Assembly (NCBI RefSeq): GCF_001620365.2
Contig: NZ_LQMT02000007.1
Span: 14,216 to 78,215, forward strand
DNA length: 64,000 bases
Direction of reading: 5' to 3'
Source of the DNA: Amycolatopsis keratiniphila subsp. keratiniphila
Lineage (GTDB): Bacteria > Actinomycetota > Actinomycetes > Mycobacteriales > Pseudonocardiaceae
Made by a program: the position numbers and the translations under genes. How positions within the stretch are numbered: the first letter of the stretch is position 1; each line of letters begins with the position of its first letter. Positions 17,435-25,454 of this stretch are shown here, one piece after another. The notes below the pieces were generated by a model. That model worked only from the letters and a program-made list of their open reading frames with translations, ran no database searches and had not been told where the DNA came from.

Positions 17435-17908
17435 TCACGGTGCCAGCCGGCCCCGCACTTCGACAGTCGCGGCGATGGTGCCCCGAAGGAACCGGGCGAC
17501 CGTCCGACGCTCGTCCTCCCCCATCTCCCGCCACGCTTCGGCGTAGCGCTTTCCGAGAGGCAGGAAGAACTCGGCGCCGATCTCCCGCGCCTTCTCGTGC
17601 ATCCGCAGCTCGACCTTGCGCCGGTCGGTCGCGCTCCGGTCGCGATGGACGTGCCCGGCCCGCTCCAGCCGGTCCAGCACCGCCGTCGTCGCCGACGCGC
17701 TCAGGTGCAACGCGCTCGCGAGCGTGCTCGGACTCATCGGCGCCCCCATCCTGGCGGCGTCCATGATCACCGCGAGCGCGTTGAGGTCGGTCCGGTGCAG
17801 GCCGTGCTTCTCCCCGAACATTTCCGCGAACCGGTCCGCTTCGACGGTCAGCTGCCGCAGCAGGAGTACGAGCAGGTCGTCCGTGACCTGTCCGGCGTCC
17901 TCAGCCAT
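17435..17908 (-). CDS. MarR-family transcriptional regulator
   Basis: A 157-residue regulator. The winged helix spans about 40-110 (LHRTDLNALAVIMDA, SPSTLASALHLSASATTAVLDRLERAGHV, then SATDRRKVELRM in the wing). It is divergent from the MMPL exporter, with a palindromic region at 17950-17989 between them, and leads an operon with the DUF2867 protein. A drug- or lipid-responsive repressor of the exporter is the natural inference. Confidence 0.88.
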   Translation of the reverse strand: MAEDAGQVTDDLLVLLLRQLTVEADRFAEMFGEKHGLHRTDLNALAVIMDAARMGAPMSPSTLASALHLSASATTAVLDRLERAGHVHRDRSATDRRKVELRMHEKAREIGAEFFLPLGKRYAEAWREMGEDERRTVARFLRGTIAATVEVRGRLAP

Positions 17909-17949
17909 GTCGGGTAGCTCCCCTCACGTTGCCCCGTCCGGGTGACCAC

Positions 17950-17989
17950 TCTACTATTTCGATGGTCGAACTATTCACTCGTCGAAGTA
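17950..17989. promoter_or_regulatory. Candidate MarR operator between marR and the MMPL exporter gene
   Basis: TTCGA-TGG-TCGAA (17957-17969) is a clean 5-bp palindrome. An outer pair, CTAC at 17950-17953 and GTAG at 17986-17989, brackets a second TCGAAG copy. AT content is raised, as expected of a divergent promoter. Assignment to MarR rests on position. Confidence 0.55.
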
Positions 17990-18008
17990 GCACTGGAGCC
18001 ATCCGTCC

Positions 18009-20039
18009 ATGATCTCGGAAGTCGAACGTCCCGCCCGCACGCGGTCACGTCTGCGGTGGCTGCTCCCGGCCCTGGTGGCGGTCGCCTGGCTGATCTTCGG
18101 CGGCTTCAGCGGCCCGTACGCGGGCAAGCTCAGCCAGGTCACGGAGAACGACAGCAGCAGTTTCCTGCCGGCGTCGGCCGAAGCGACCGAAGTGGGCGAA
18201 CTCCAGAAACAGTTCTCCAGTGCCGCTGTCATCCCGGCGATCGTCGTCGCCGAGCGGCCGTCCGGCCTGACCGAGGCCGACAAGCGGTTCCTCGCCGACC
18301 GGACGTCGAACGCGCGGCTCGTGCCTGCCCCGCAGAGCGACGCGGGCGCGCAGGTGGTCGTACTCCTGGACGCCACGACCGACCCCGGCGACGGCGTCGA
18401 GACACTGCGGGAGTCGCTCGCCCGCGACACCCCGGACGGGTTGAAAGTGCTGGTGACCGGCCCCGCCGCGCAGGTCGCCGACCTCAAGGAGGCGTTCGGC
18501 GGGATCGACGGGCTGCTGCTCCTGGTCGCGGGCGCGGTGGTCGCGGTCATCCTGGTCATCGTCTACCGCAGCCCGCTCCTTCCCGTGCTCGTCCTGCTGT
18601 CGGCGGTGTTCGCGCTGGGCACGGCGAGTCTCGCGGTGTACCTGCTCGCGGATCACGACGTGCTGGCACTGAACGGACAGAGCCAGGGGATCCTGTTCAT
18701 TCTCGTCTTCGGCGCCGCCACCGACTACGCGCTCCTGATGATCTCGCGCTATCGCGAAGAACTCCGGACGACCGGCGACGCCCGCACCGCGCTCCGCACG
18801 GCCTGGCGCTCGACCATCGAGCCGATCGCGGCCTCCGCCGGGACCGTGATCCTCGGCGTGCTGTGCCTGCTGTTCAGCGATCTGAACTCCAACAAGGGGC
18901 TCGGCCCGGTCGCCGCCATCGGCATCGGTGCCGCGTTCATCACGACCATCACGTTCCTGCCCGCCGTGCTGGCCTTGTGCGGGCGCAACGCCTTCTGGCC
19001 CTTCCGCCCGGCGGTGACCCCGCCTCGCGACGAGACCGGCGGACTTTGGGCACGCGTGTCGGGCCTGGTCGCCCGCGCACCGCGCACGATCTGGATCGTC
19101 ACGACCGTCGTCCTGCTCGCGGGCGGCGCGTTCCTCCCCCAGCTCAAGGCGTCCGGCACCGCGCAGTCCGACGTCTTCCTCACACCGGTCGATTCCGTCG
19201 CGGGACAAGAAGTCCTCTCGCGCTACTTCCCCGGTGGCTCCGGCTCGCCGACGGTGATCATCACCCCCGCCGGCCAGGCTCAGGCCGTCACCGCGCTGGC
19301 GCGTGTCCCCGGCGTCTCCGACGTCCGGCAAGGCCCCGAAGCGGGCGGGCTCGCGAAGATCGACGCCGTGCTCGCCGATCCCCCGGACTCCGACGCGGCC
19401 GTCGCGACGGTGCAACGGATCCGCGACGCCGTGCACACCGTCGACGGCACCAAGGTCGGCGGGCCCACGGCGACGCTGCTCGACACAAGGGATACCTCGG
19501 AGCACGACCGGATGGTGATCATCCCGATCGTCCTGGTCGTGATCTTCCTCGTGCTCGCGTTGCTGTTGCGATCACTGCTGGCGCCGCTCCTGCTGATCGG
19601 CACGGTGGTGCTGTCCTTCGCCGCGACGATGGGAGTGTCGGCGCTGGTGTTCAACCACGTCTTCGACTTCCCCGGTGCCGACCCAGTCGTCCCGCTGTTC
19701 GGCTTCGTCTTCCTTGTCGCGCTGGGGATCGACTACAACATCTTCCTGATGACGAGGGTCCGCGAAGAGGCGGGCAGGATCGGCACGCGGGACGGGACGC
19801 TGCGGGGTCTGCGTGTCACCGGCGGCGTGATCACGTCCGCCGGCGTGGTGCTGGCCGCGACCTTCGCCGCCCTCGCGGTCCTGCCGATCCTCTTCCTGGC
19901 ACAGCTGGCTTTCATCGTCGCGTTCGGCGTCCTTCTCGATACGCTCCTGGTCCGTTCGCTGCTGGTCCCGGCTCTGACGGTGGACGTCGGACGGAAGATC
20001 TGGTGGCCGTCGAAACTGGCAAAGACCGGCCGGGAATGA
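18009..20039 (+). CDS. MMPL-family (RND superfamily) transporter
   Basis: A 676-residue membrane protein with the two-fold MMPL layout: one N-terminal helix, an extracytoplasmic loop (about 40-165), five or six helices, a second loop (about 375-490) and a final helix bundle. GAATDYALLMISRYREELR and VALGIDYNIFLMTRVREE are the paired proton-relay Asp-Tyr motifs of the family. Such proteins export lipids, siderophores or drugs using the proton gradient. It is divergent from marR and probably derepressed by that regulator's ligand. Confidence 0.93.
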   Translation: MISEVERPARTRSRLRWLLPALVAVAWLIFGGFSGPYAGKLSQVTENDSSSFLPASAEATEVGELQKQFSSAAVIPAIVVAERPSGLTEADKRFLADRTSNARLVPAPQSDAGAQVVVLLDATTDPGDGVETLRESLARDTPDGLKVLVTGPAAQVADLKEAFGGIDGLLLLVAGAVVAVILVIVYRSPLLPVLVLLSAVFALGTASLAVYLLADHDVLALNGQSQGILFILVFGAATDYALLMISRYREELRTTGDARTALRTAWRSTIEPIAASAGTVILGVLCLLFSDLNSNKGLGPVAAIGIGAAFITTITFLPAVLALCGRNAFWPFRPAVTPPRDETGGLWARVSGLVARAPRTIWIVTTVVLLAGGAFLPQLKASGTAQSDVFLTPVDSVAGQEVLSRYFPGGSGSPTVIITPAGQAQAVTALARVPGVSDVRQGPEAGGLAKIDAVLADPPDSDAAVATVQRIRDAVHTVDGTKVGGPTATLLDTRDTSEHDRMVIIPIVLVVIFLVLALLLRSLLAPLLLIGTVVLSFAATMGVSALVFNHVFDFPGADPVVPLFGFVFLVALGIDYNIFLMTRVREEAGRIGTRDGTLRGLRVTGGVITSAGVVLAATFAALAVLPILFLAQLAFIVAFGVLLDTLLVRSLLVPALTVDVGRKIWWPSKLAKTGRE

Positions 20040-20050
20040 CGCCTTGCCCG

Positions 20051-20056
20051 TAACCT
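20051..20056 (+). promoter_or_regulatory. -10 box for a probably leaderless gene
   Basis: TAACCT fits TANNNT and ends 7 bases before the ATG at 20064, so transcription would begin at or next to the start codon. No ribosome-binding site is present. Confidence 0.5.
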
Positions 20057-20063
20057 GGTGACC

Positions 20064-20285
20064 ATGAGCGCTGACCAGGACGCCGTCGACGAGCAGATCC
20101 AGGACGCCGCCGAACGCGGTGACCTGGCCGAACTCCGGCGGCTGGCCGACGCCGGCAGCAGCGACGCGGTGGATCAGCTGATCGAAACGGCGACCGAACT
20201 GGGCGCGCTGGACGAGCTACGTCGGCTGGCCGCAGGCGGGAACCAGGACGCCGCGGATCAGCTGGCCGAGCTCACCGAGGAGTAG
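20064..20285 (+). CDS. Small repeat-helical protein of unknown function
   Basis: A 73-residue, strongly acidic, all-helical protein. Two near repeats are seen: AERGDLAELRRLADAGSSDAVDQL and TELGALDELRRLAAGGNQDAADQL, about 31 residues apart, resembling a minimal Sel1/ankyrin-like alpha-hairpin pair. ATG 20064 is preferred over GTG 20058 because of the -10 box at 20051. Its last 14 bases overlap the convergent MFS gene. I do not recognise a function; a small protein-binding module is a guess. Confidence 0.75.
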   Translation: MSADQDAVDEQIQDAAERGDLAELRRLADAGSSDAVDQLIETATELGALDELRRLAAGGNQDAADQLAELTEE

Positions 20286-21456
20286 TGCCCCGCATAGCCG
20301 GGATGAGCACCGGAAGCGCGGCCAGGAGCGCGAGACCGCGCGCGACGCCCGCGACGGGATAGGGAACGCGAAGCCCGAACCTGTGCGCGAGCAGCCCGCC
20401 GGTCAGCGCGCCGAGCGGCATCAGTCCCCAGCCGAGTAGCCGGTAGACGCTGTTGACCCGGCCGAGCAGAGCCGGCGGAACCTCCTGTTGCCGGACGCCG
20501 ACGGTGACCACGTTCCAAATGGTCGTCACGAAACTGCTCACCGCCCAGAACCCACCGAGTACGGCGATGTTCGGGCTGAACCCCATTCCGGCGAAAACGA
20601 CGGCGTTCACGGCGAGGGAGACGAGCAGCGCGCGGAGGTCGCCGAGCCAGGCGACCAGCCGAGTGATCACCAGCCCGCCCACGACGCCGCCGATCGCCGC
20701 ACCGGCGAGCAGCAGACCGAACACTCCCTCGCCGAGGTGCAGCACGTCGGTCACGAAGAGGACGAGCGTCGCGTTCCCGAGCTGACCACAGAAGGTGTTG
20801 ATGCCCAACAGCACCGCGAGAGTACGAAGCAGGCGGTGTCTCATCAGCCACCGGAGTCCGTCGAGGACTTTCACGCTTTCCGCCTGACCACCTCGTCTGG
20901 GCAGCTTCGCGAGGAGCACCGCGGCGACGACGAACGACAGGGCGTCGACGGCGAACGGCAACGTCCAGGCGAGTGCGAAGAAGAGACTCCCGAGAGGCGG
21001 GCCCAGGAACTGCCTGCCCACGATCATCGCCACCTGCTGCCTGCCGTTCGCCTGGTGCAGCAAGCCTTTCGGGACGAGATCCGGAACCGCCGTCTGCGCC
21101 GCGTTGTCATAGAAGACGTCGCACGCCCCCAGCGCGAACGCGAGCAGGACGAGCACGGGCACGGTGATGGCCCCTGCCGCGACGAGCGCGGTGAGCACGC
21201 CGACGATCAGGGCTTGGAGCGCCTGCGTCCGCCACATGAGCGTCGTCCGGTCGACCCTGTCGACCACGGAGCCGGCGGTGAGCGACAGCAGAAGCCACGG
21301 CAGGTACGTCGCGGCGGAGACCAGGGCGACGTCTCTGGCGTCATGGCTCACCGTCACCGCCAGCAGAGGCAACGCCGCCGTGAAGACGCCGTTGCCGAGA
21401 CTGTCGATCCCGGTGGCCCACCAAAGCCGTCGGTAGGCGCGGGGTAGGTCGGGCAT
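20272..21456 (-). CDS. MFS exporter of the EntS/DHA3 type
   Basis: A 394-residue protein with 12 predicted helices. The N-terminus LWWATGIDSLGNGVFTAALPLLAVTVSHDARDVALVSAATYLPWLLLSLTAGSVVDRVDR is the signature of DHA3 exporters (enterobactin exporter EntS, macrolide efflux MefA). The substrate is unknown. The divergent neighbour at 21523 is an ArsR-like regulator that could control it. Confidence 0.9.
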   Translation of the reverse strand: MPDLPRAYRRLWWATGIDSLGNGVFTAALPLLAVTVSHDARDVALVSAATYLPWLLLSLTAGSVVDRVDRTTLMWRTQALQALIVGVLTALVAAGAITVPVLVLLAFALGACDVFYDNAAQTAVPDLVPKGLLHQANGRQQVAMIVGRQFLGPPLGSLFFALAWTLPFAVDALSFVVAAVLLAKLPRRGGQAESVKVLDGLRWLMRHRLLRTLAVLLGINTFCGQLGNATLVLFVTDVLHLGEGVFGLLLAGAAIGGVVGGLVITRLVAWLGDLRALLVSLAVNAVVFAGMGFSPNIAVLGGFWAVSSFVTTIWNVVTVGVRQQEVPPALLGRVNSVYRLLGWGLMPLGALTGGLLAHRFGLRVPYPVAGVARGLALLAALPVLIPAMRGTTPR

Positions 21457-21522
21457 GGCCGGATCGTGGCGGCGCCCGATGTTCCGGGGACACCATTTAG
21501 GTCTGGGCTACATACTCGGACG

Positions 21523-22503
21523 ATGCCGATGACCATCGAGCTGGGTGTCGCCGAACTGGCCGCGACCCGGTTCGCGATCTCGCCGCTGTCCGAGACCGTG
21601 GCCTGTCTGCTGCAGATCGCCGGTCTCGATCCGAATCCGGTCAATCTGCCCTGGCTGCGGTGGGCGCGGGAAGAACTCGATCGCGCGCCGCTCGATCTTC
21701 CCCGGACTTGGCCACTGCTCGTCAACGGCAGGCTCAGCTGGCCCGAGTTCCTCGTCCCCGCTCCTCGGGGTTCGGGCGCATCGCTCGAAAAAGACCTCGA
21801 CGCGGTGCGGCGAACCCCTGAAGCCCAGGTAAGGGCGAGCCTCGACCGGGTCTTCGGCACGAAGCTTCCCCGCGCCGCAGCCGCACTGGCCGGCAATCCT
21901 CGATCCGGCCTGCGAGAAATCGCCGACGAACTGCGCGAAGCCCACGATCGCCTCGTCTCACCGCATTGGCCGCGGATGCGAGCGGTACTGGACGCCGACG
22001 TCGGATTCCGCGCGCGGCAACTGACCGCGGGCGGTGCCGAGCGTCTGTTCGCGGATCTGCATCCGGATCTGCGCTGGTGCGCCGACCGGGTGACGCTCGC
22101 CGGTGAGCGCTGGCGGAATCGGCACAGTGTCGTCACACGAGGACCTGGCGGTCTCGTGCTGATGCCGGTCGTCCTCGGCTCGCCGTATGTCCTGATCAAG
22201 AAGAACACGTCGACCCAGACCACGATCCGCTATCCGGCGCGGGGAACCGGCGCACTGTGGGCTGCCGGGACACGTGCAGCCAAGTCCAGCGCCGTACGAC
22301 TCCTTGGGCGGATGCGAGCCACTCTCCTGAGCTCGTTGTCCTCCCCCGCGACCACGACCGACCTCGCGCGCGCCTTGGGCGTGACACCGAGCGCCGTCTC
22401 CCAGCACCTCAAGGTCCTGCGGGACAGCGGACTCGTCGCACGCGAACGCTCCGGCCGCAGCGTCCTCTACCTGACGACGCCGCTCGGTGAACGGTTGCTC
22501 TGA
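21523..22503 (+). CDS. ArsR-type winged-helix regulator with DUF5937-like N-terminal domain
   Basis: A 326-residue protein. Residues 1-240 form a helical domain like DUF5937 (ATRFAISPLSETVACLLQIAG at the start); residues 255-326 form an ArsR winged helix (LLSSLSSPATTTDLARALGVTPSAVSQHLKVLRDSGLVARERSGRSVLYL). No metal-binding Cys cluster is visible, so it is not a classical metal sensor. A TACATA box at 21509-21514 sits 8 bases before ATG 21523, suggesting leaderless expression. It probably regulates the divergent exporter. Confidence 0.88.
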   Translation: MPMTIELGVAELAATRFAISPLSETVACLLQIAGLDPNPVNLPWLRWAREELDRAPLDLPRTWPLLVNGRLSWPEFLVPAPRGSGASLEKDLDAVRRTPEAQVRASLDRVFGTKLPRAAAALAGNPRSGLREIADELREAHDRLVSPHWPRMRAVLDADVGFRARQLTAGGAERLFADLHPDLRWCADRVTLAGERWRNRHSVVTRGPGGLVLMPVVLGSPYVLIKKNTSTQTTIRYPARGTGALWAAGTRAAKSSAVRLLGRMRATLLSSLSSPATTTDLARALGVTPSAVSQHLKVLRDSGLVARERSGRSVLYLTTPLGERLL

Positions 22504-22506
22504 CGG

Positions 22507-22809
22507 TCAGAGGTCGATCAGCTCGACGGTCACTTTCGCCACATCACCTTCCTCGATTCCCTCCGCCATGCGGACCGCTTTCTTGACCGGCAGCACGTAC
22601 GCACCCCGTTTGGAGTCCGGGAAGATCGACGTCTTCCATTTGCTGCCGCCGATACCGACCTGGACACGGACCGCACCGAACCCGCGGCGCGGCCCGTCGC
22701 TGATCTCGCGGATCTCCTCGGAGATGTCCTGGGGCAGGCTGACGAAGGTCCAGGTCTCCCCACGGCGGGCGTCCCAGACCCAGAGCTCGGCATCGAACAC
22801 GACGATCAT
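22507..22809 (-). CDS. DUF1905 family protein
   Basis: A 100-residue protein that is one DUF1905 domain: FDAELWVWDARRGETWTFVSLP at the N-terminus, then GFGAVRVQVGIGGSKWKTSIFPDSKRGAYVLPVKKAVRMAEGIEEGD. The fold is a small beta barrel of unknown function, often fused to YdeI-type domains elsewhere. ATG 22809 is used; longer versions overlap the next gene's promoter. It ends 3 bases from the ArsR-type gene's stop. Confidence 0.85.
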   Translation of the reverse strand: MIVVFDAELWVWDARRGETWTFVSLPQDISEEIREISDGPRRGFGAVRVQVGIGGSKWKTSIFPDSKRGAYVLPVKKAVRMAEGIEEGDVAKVTVELIDL

Positions 22810-22865
22810 CGGTGGAGCGTCGCATACGGGACCGACAATTCCGCGCGCCCCGCTACCGTGGCCGA

Positions 22866-23447
22866 GTGGATTTCGTCGTGATCTTCGGACCACCCGCCGT
22901 CGGCAAGATGACCGTCGGCGAGGAACTGTGCAAGCTCACCGGGTTCAAGCTGTTCCACAACCACATGGCCATCGAGCCGGTGCTCGGCATCTTCCCGTTC
23001 GGCTCGCCGCCTTTCGGCAAACTCGTCAACGAGTTCCGCCGCCGCGTCATCGAGGAGGCGGCCGACGCCGCGCTTCCCGGCCTCGTCTTCACCTACGTCT
23101 GGGGCCTCGATCTCCCCGAGGACACCGACCTCATCGCCTCGTACGTCGACATCGTCCGGTCGCGGGGAGGCAGGACGCGTTTCGTCGAGCTGTACGCGGA
23201 TCTCGACGAGCGCCTCGAGCGGAACACCACCGAGCTCCGCCTCGACCGCAAGCCCAGCAAGCGGGACCTCGACTTCTCCCGCGCCAATCTGCTCGAATTC
23301 GACCGCGACTACGTCATGAACACCGAAGACACGCGGCGCACCCATGCCCAGGACCTGATCGAGCGGCACGATCACGTGCGCATCGACAACACCCGCTCGA
23401 ACCCGGCGGAGACCGCGGCCTTAATTCTCCGAAAGATGCCGCAGTGA
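22866..23447 (+). CDS. P-loop small-molecule kinase-like ATPase
   Basis: A 193-residue AAA/shikimate-kinase-like protein. The Walker A motif is GPPAVGKMTVGEEL at about 7-20, followed by KLFHNHMAIEPV and LELRLDRKPSKRDLDFSR-like lid residues. Proteins of this size and layout phosphorylate small molecules or nucleosides; the substrate is not known. GTG 22866 gives the natural start (VDFVVIFG). The last 27 bases overlap the convergent TetR gene. Confidence 0.75.
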   Translation: MDFVVIFGPPAVGKMTVGEELCKLTGFKLFHNHMAIEPVLGIFPFGSPPFGKLVNEFRRRVIEEAADAALPGLVFTYVWGLDLPEDTDLIASYVDIVRSRGGRTRFVELYADLDERLERNTTELRLDRKPSKRDLDFSRANLLEFDRDYVMNTEDTRRTHAQDLIERHDHVRIDNTRSNPAETAALILRKMPQ

Positions 23448-24047
23448 CCGGGTCGTCGTCGCGCCGAGCACCCGCGAAGCCATCCACGCCAGCGCGTCGG
23501 CCGTACGTGCCGGGGTGTCCGACGGCTGCATGACGTGGCTCAGCACGGTCCGGACCACGACGTCGATCGCCACATCCAGCTGCGTGGCGTCCAGCGGCGG
23601 GCCGTAGGCGCGGACACGGCCACGCAGCATCACGGTCGCTTCGCTCAGCAGGCTCCCGGCCCGCACCGTCAGCAGCGGCAGCAACTCGGTGTCGGCGCCG
23701 TGCGTGGCCGAGACGATGGCGCGCAGCAGGAGATTGTCGTCGGCGAGTTCGAGGACACCGCGAACGGCGTCGTGGATCGCCTCGACGAGGTCTTCGGGAT
23801 GCCGTTCGAAAGCGTCCCGGACCACCGCGAGGAACCGGCCGAGTTCGTGCGAGATCATCGCTTCGGCGAGCTGGGTCTTCGAGCCGAGTTCGTTGTAGAC
23901 GGTCTGGCGGCTGACGCCGACGATCTCCGCGAGCTTGCTCATCGTCACCGAGGACCAGCCGGAGCGCACGGTCAGCTCGATCGCCGACGCGACGATCGGT
24001 TGACGGTACGGACCTCCCGTAGCCGGTGCCTCACTCATGATCGTCAT
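23421..24047 (-). CDS. TetR-family regulator of the alkane operon
   Basis: A 208-residue TetR protein. The N-terminal helix-turn-helix is VTMSKLAEIVGVSRQTVYNELGSKTQLAEAMI (about 35-65); the rest is the helical ligand domain. It is the last gene of the alkB-ferredoxin-reductase operon, beginning 1 base after the reductase stop. In Actinobacteria such TetR genes (AlkU/AlkX types) sit in the same place and repress alkB, so the inverted repeat at 26869-26936 is its probable operator. An in-frame ATG at 24038 is an alternative start. Confidence 0.88.
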   Translation of the reverse strand: MTIMSEAPATGGPYRQPIVASAIELTVRSGWSSVTMSKLAEIVGVSRQTVYNELGSKTQLAEAMISHELGRFLAVVRDAFERHPEDLVEAIHDAVRGVLELADDNLLLRAIVSATHGADTELLPLLTVRAGSLLSEATVMLRGRVRAYGPPLDATQLDVAIDVVVRTVLSHVMQPSDTPARTADALAWMASRVLGATTTRSLRHLSEN

Positions 24048-24048
24048 T

Positions 24049-25257
24049 CTAGGCGGCCGATTCGGCGGCGAACGCCAGCGCCTCGGGCCACGGCGCCCGC
24101 CCGGCGATGTGGCGACGGTACTTCATGATCTCGCGCGGCCGGTCGACGGTCAGCGCGCCGACGATCCGGTCCCCACGCCGGTACAGCGCGGTGAAACCAC
24201 CGGACTCCGGGACGGCGGTCACCACCTCGTCCGCCCGCGGGGTGCCGACGAACTGGATCCGGTGGTCGTACCAGTCCGACCAGAAGTACGGCACCGGCGA
24301 CAGCGCCTTCGCCGTTTCCGAGGCGAGCGCGTGACGAGCGGCCGCGGCACCCTGCTCCGCGGCGTTCGTCCAGTGCTCCAGCCGCATCAGCTCACCGTCG
24401 AACAGCGGGTTCGCGGCATGGGCGACGTCGCCGGCGGCGTACACGCCGGGCACTCCGGTCGCGAGCGTGGCGTCGCACACCACACCGCCGTCGCACTCGT
24501 GCAGCGGCACCCCGCTGCCGGCCAGCCAGCCGGTGGCCGGGACGACGCCGATGCCGGCGACCACCAGATCCGCGGGCAGCACCTCGCCGGTCGAAAGCCG
24601 GACGCCGGTCACCACGCCGCCGTCGGACTCCAGGCCGGTGACCGTGGTGGACAACCGCAGTTCCGTGCCCGCCGCCCGGTGCAGCGCGGCGCACACCGCA
24701 CCGGCCTCGGCGCCGACGGACCGGGTGAGCGGGACGTCGAGTGTCTCGACGATCGTCGACGACAGCCCGCGCTTCCGTGCCGCGGCCGCGACCTCCGAGC
24801 CGATGAAACCCGCGCCGATCACGACCGTGCGTGCCCCGGCGTCGAGCGCGGCACGGACCGCCAGCGCGTCCTCGGCGGTCCTCAACGTGTGGACCCCGGC
24901 GATCCCCTCGCTGCCGGGCAGCCGCCGCGCGGTGGCGCCGGTCGCGATCACCAGTGCCTCGTACGGAACCATCGTCCCCGCCACCGAAACCTCGCGGGCG
25001 GTGGTGTCGAGTCCGTCCGCGGCGGCCCCGAGCATCAGTTCGACACCGAAGTCGTCGCGCAACGCGTCCTCGCCGTGGAACGGCTCGACCTTGCCGGGTC
25101 CTTCCTCGTCGAGGAACGACTTCGACAGCGGGAGCCGGTCGTAGGGCGGGTGGTCCTCCGCGCCGATCAGCACGATCCGGCCCCGGTATCCGTCCCGGCG
25201 CACCGCCTCCACCGCGCGCAACCCGGCCAGTGACGCGCCCACGACGACCAGTGTCAC
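24049..25257 (-). CDS. FAD-dependent ferredoxin/rubredoxin reductase
   Basis: A 402-residue flavoprotein. LVVVGASLAGLRAVEAVRRDGY binds FAD, VVIGAGFIGSEVAAAARKRG (about 146) binds NAD(P)H and GVYAAGDVAHAANP is the third FAD motif. These are the features of oxygenase-coupled reductases. It should pass electrons from NAD(P)H to the ferredoxin next door and/or the rubredoxin domain of AlkB. Encoded 2 bases downstream of the ferredoxin gene. Confidence 0.93.
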   Translation of the reverse strand: MTLVVVGASLAGLRAVEAVRRDGYRGRIVLIGAEDHPPYDRLPLSKSFLDEEGPGKVEPFHGEDALRDDFGVELMLGAAADGLDTTAREVSVAGTMVPYEALVIATGATARRLPGSEGIAGVHTLRTAEDALAVRAALDAGARTVVIGAGFIGSEVAAAARKRGLSSTIVETLDVPLTRSVGAEAGAVCAALHRAAGTELRLSTTVTGLESDGGVVTGVRLSTGEVLPADLVVAGIGVVPATGWLAGSGVPLHECDGGVVCDATLATGVPGVYAAGDVAHAANPLFDGELMRLEHWTNAAEQGAAAARHALASETAKALSPVPYFWSDWYDHRIQFVGTPRADEVVTAVPESGGFTALYRRGDRIVGALTVDRPREIMKYRRHIAGRAPWPEALAFAAESAA

Positions 25258-25259
25258 GA

Positions 25260-25454
25260 TCAGCCCCGCAGTTTGAGGGCGAGGACCGGGCAGGCGTCGA
25301 CGGCGGCCGACAGGTCCTGGCGGTGTTCCTCACCGGGCTGCTCGTCGAGCACCACGACCGTGCCGTCGTCGCCCACCTCGAAGAAGTCGGGCGCCATCGC
25401 CTCGCACATGCCCAGCCCGTCGCATTTCGTGCGGTCAGCCTCGATCTTCATCAT
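25260..25454 (-). CDS. [3Fe-4S]-type ferredoxin
   Basis: A 64-residue ferredoxin. The cluster ligands are CDGLGMC (C-x5-C) near residue 11 and CPVLAL near the C-terminus, the three-Cys pattern of [3Fe-4S] ferredoxins that usually serve cytochromes P450. Its start overlaps the alkB stop (ATGATGA), so translation is coupled. Finding this type beside an AlkB that already carries its own rubredoxin is unusual and raises the question of which carrier is used. Confidence 0.9.
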   Translation of the reverse strand: MMKIEADRTKCDGLGMCEAMAPDFFEVGDDGTVVVLDEQPGEEHRQDLSAAVDACPVLALKLRG

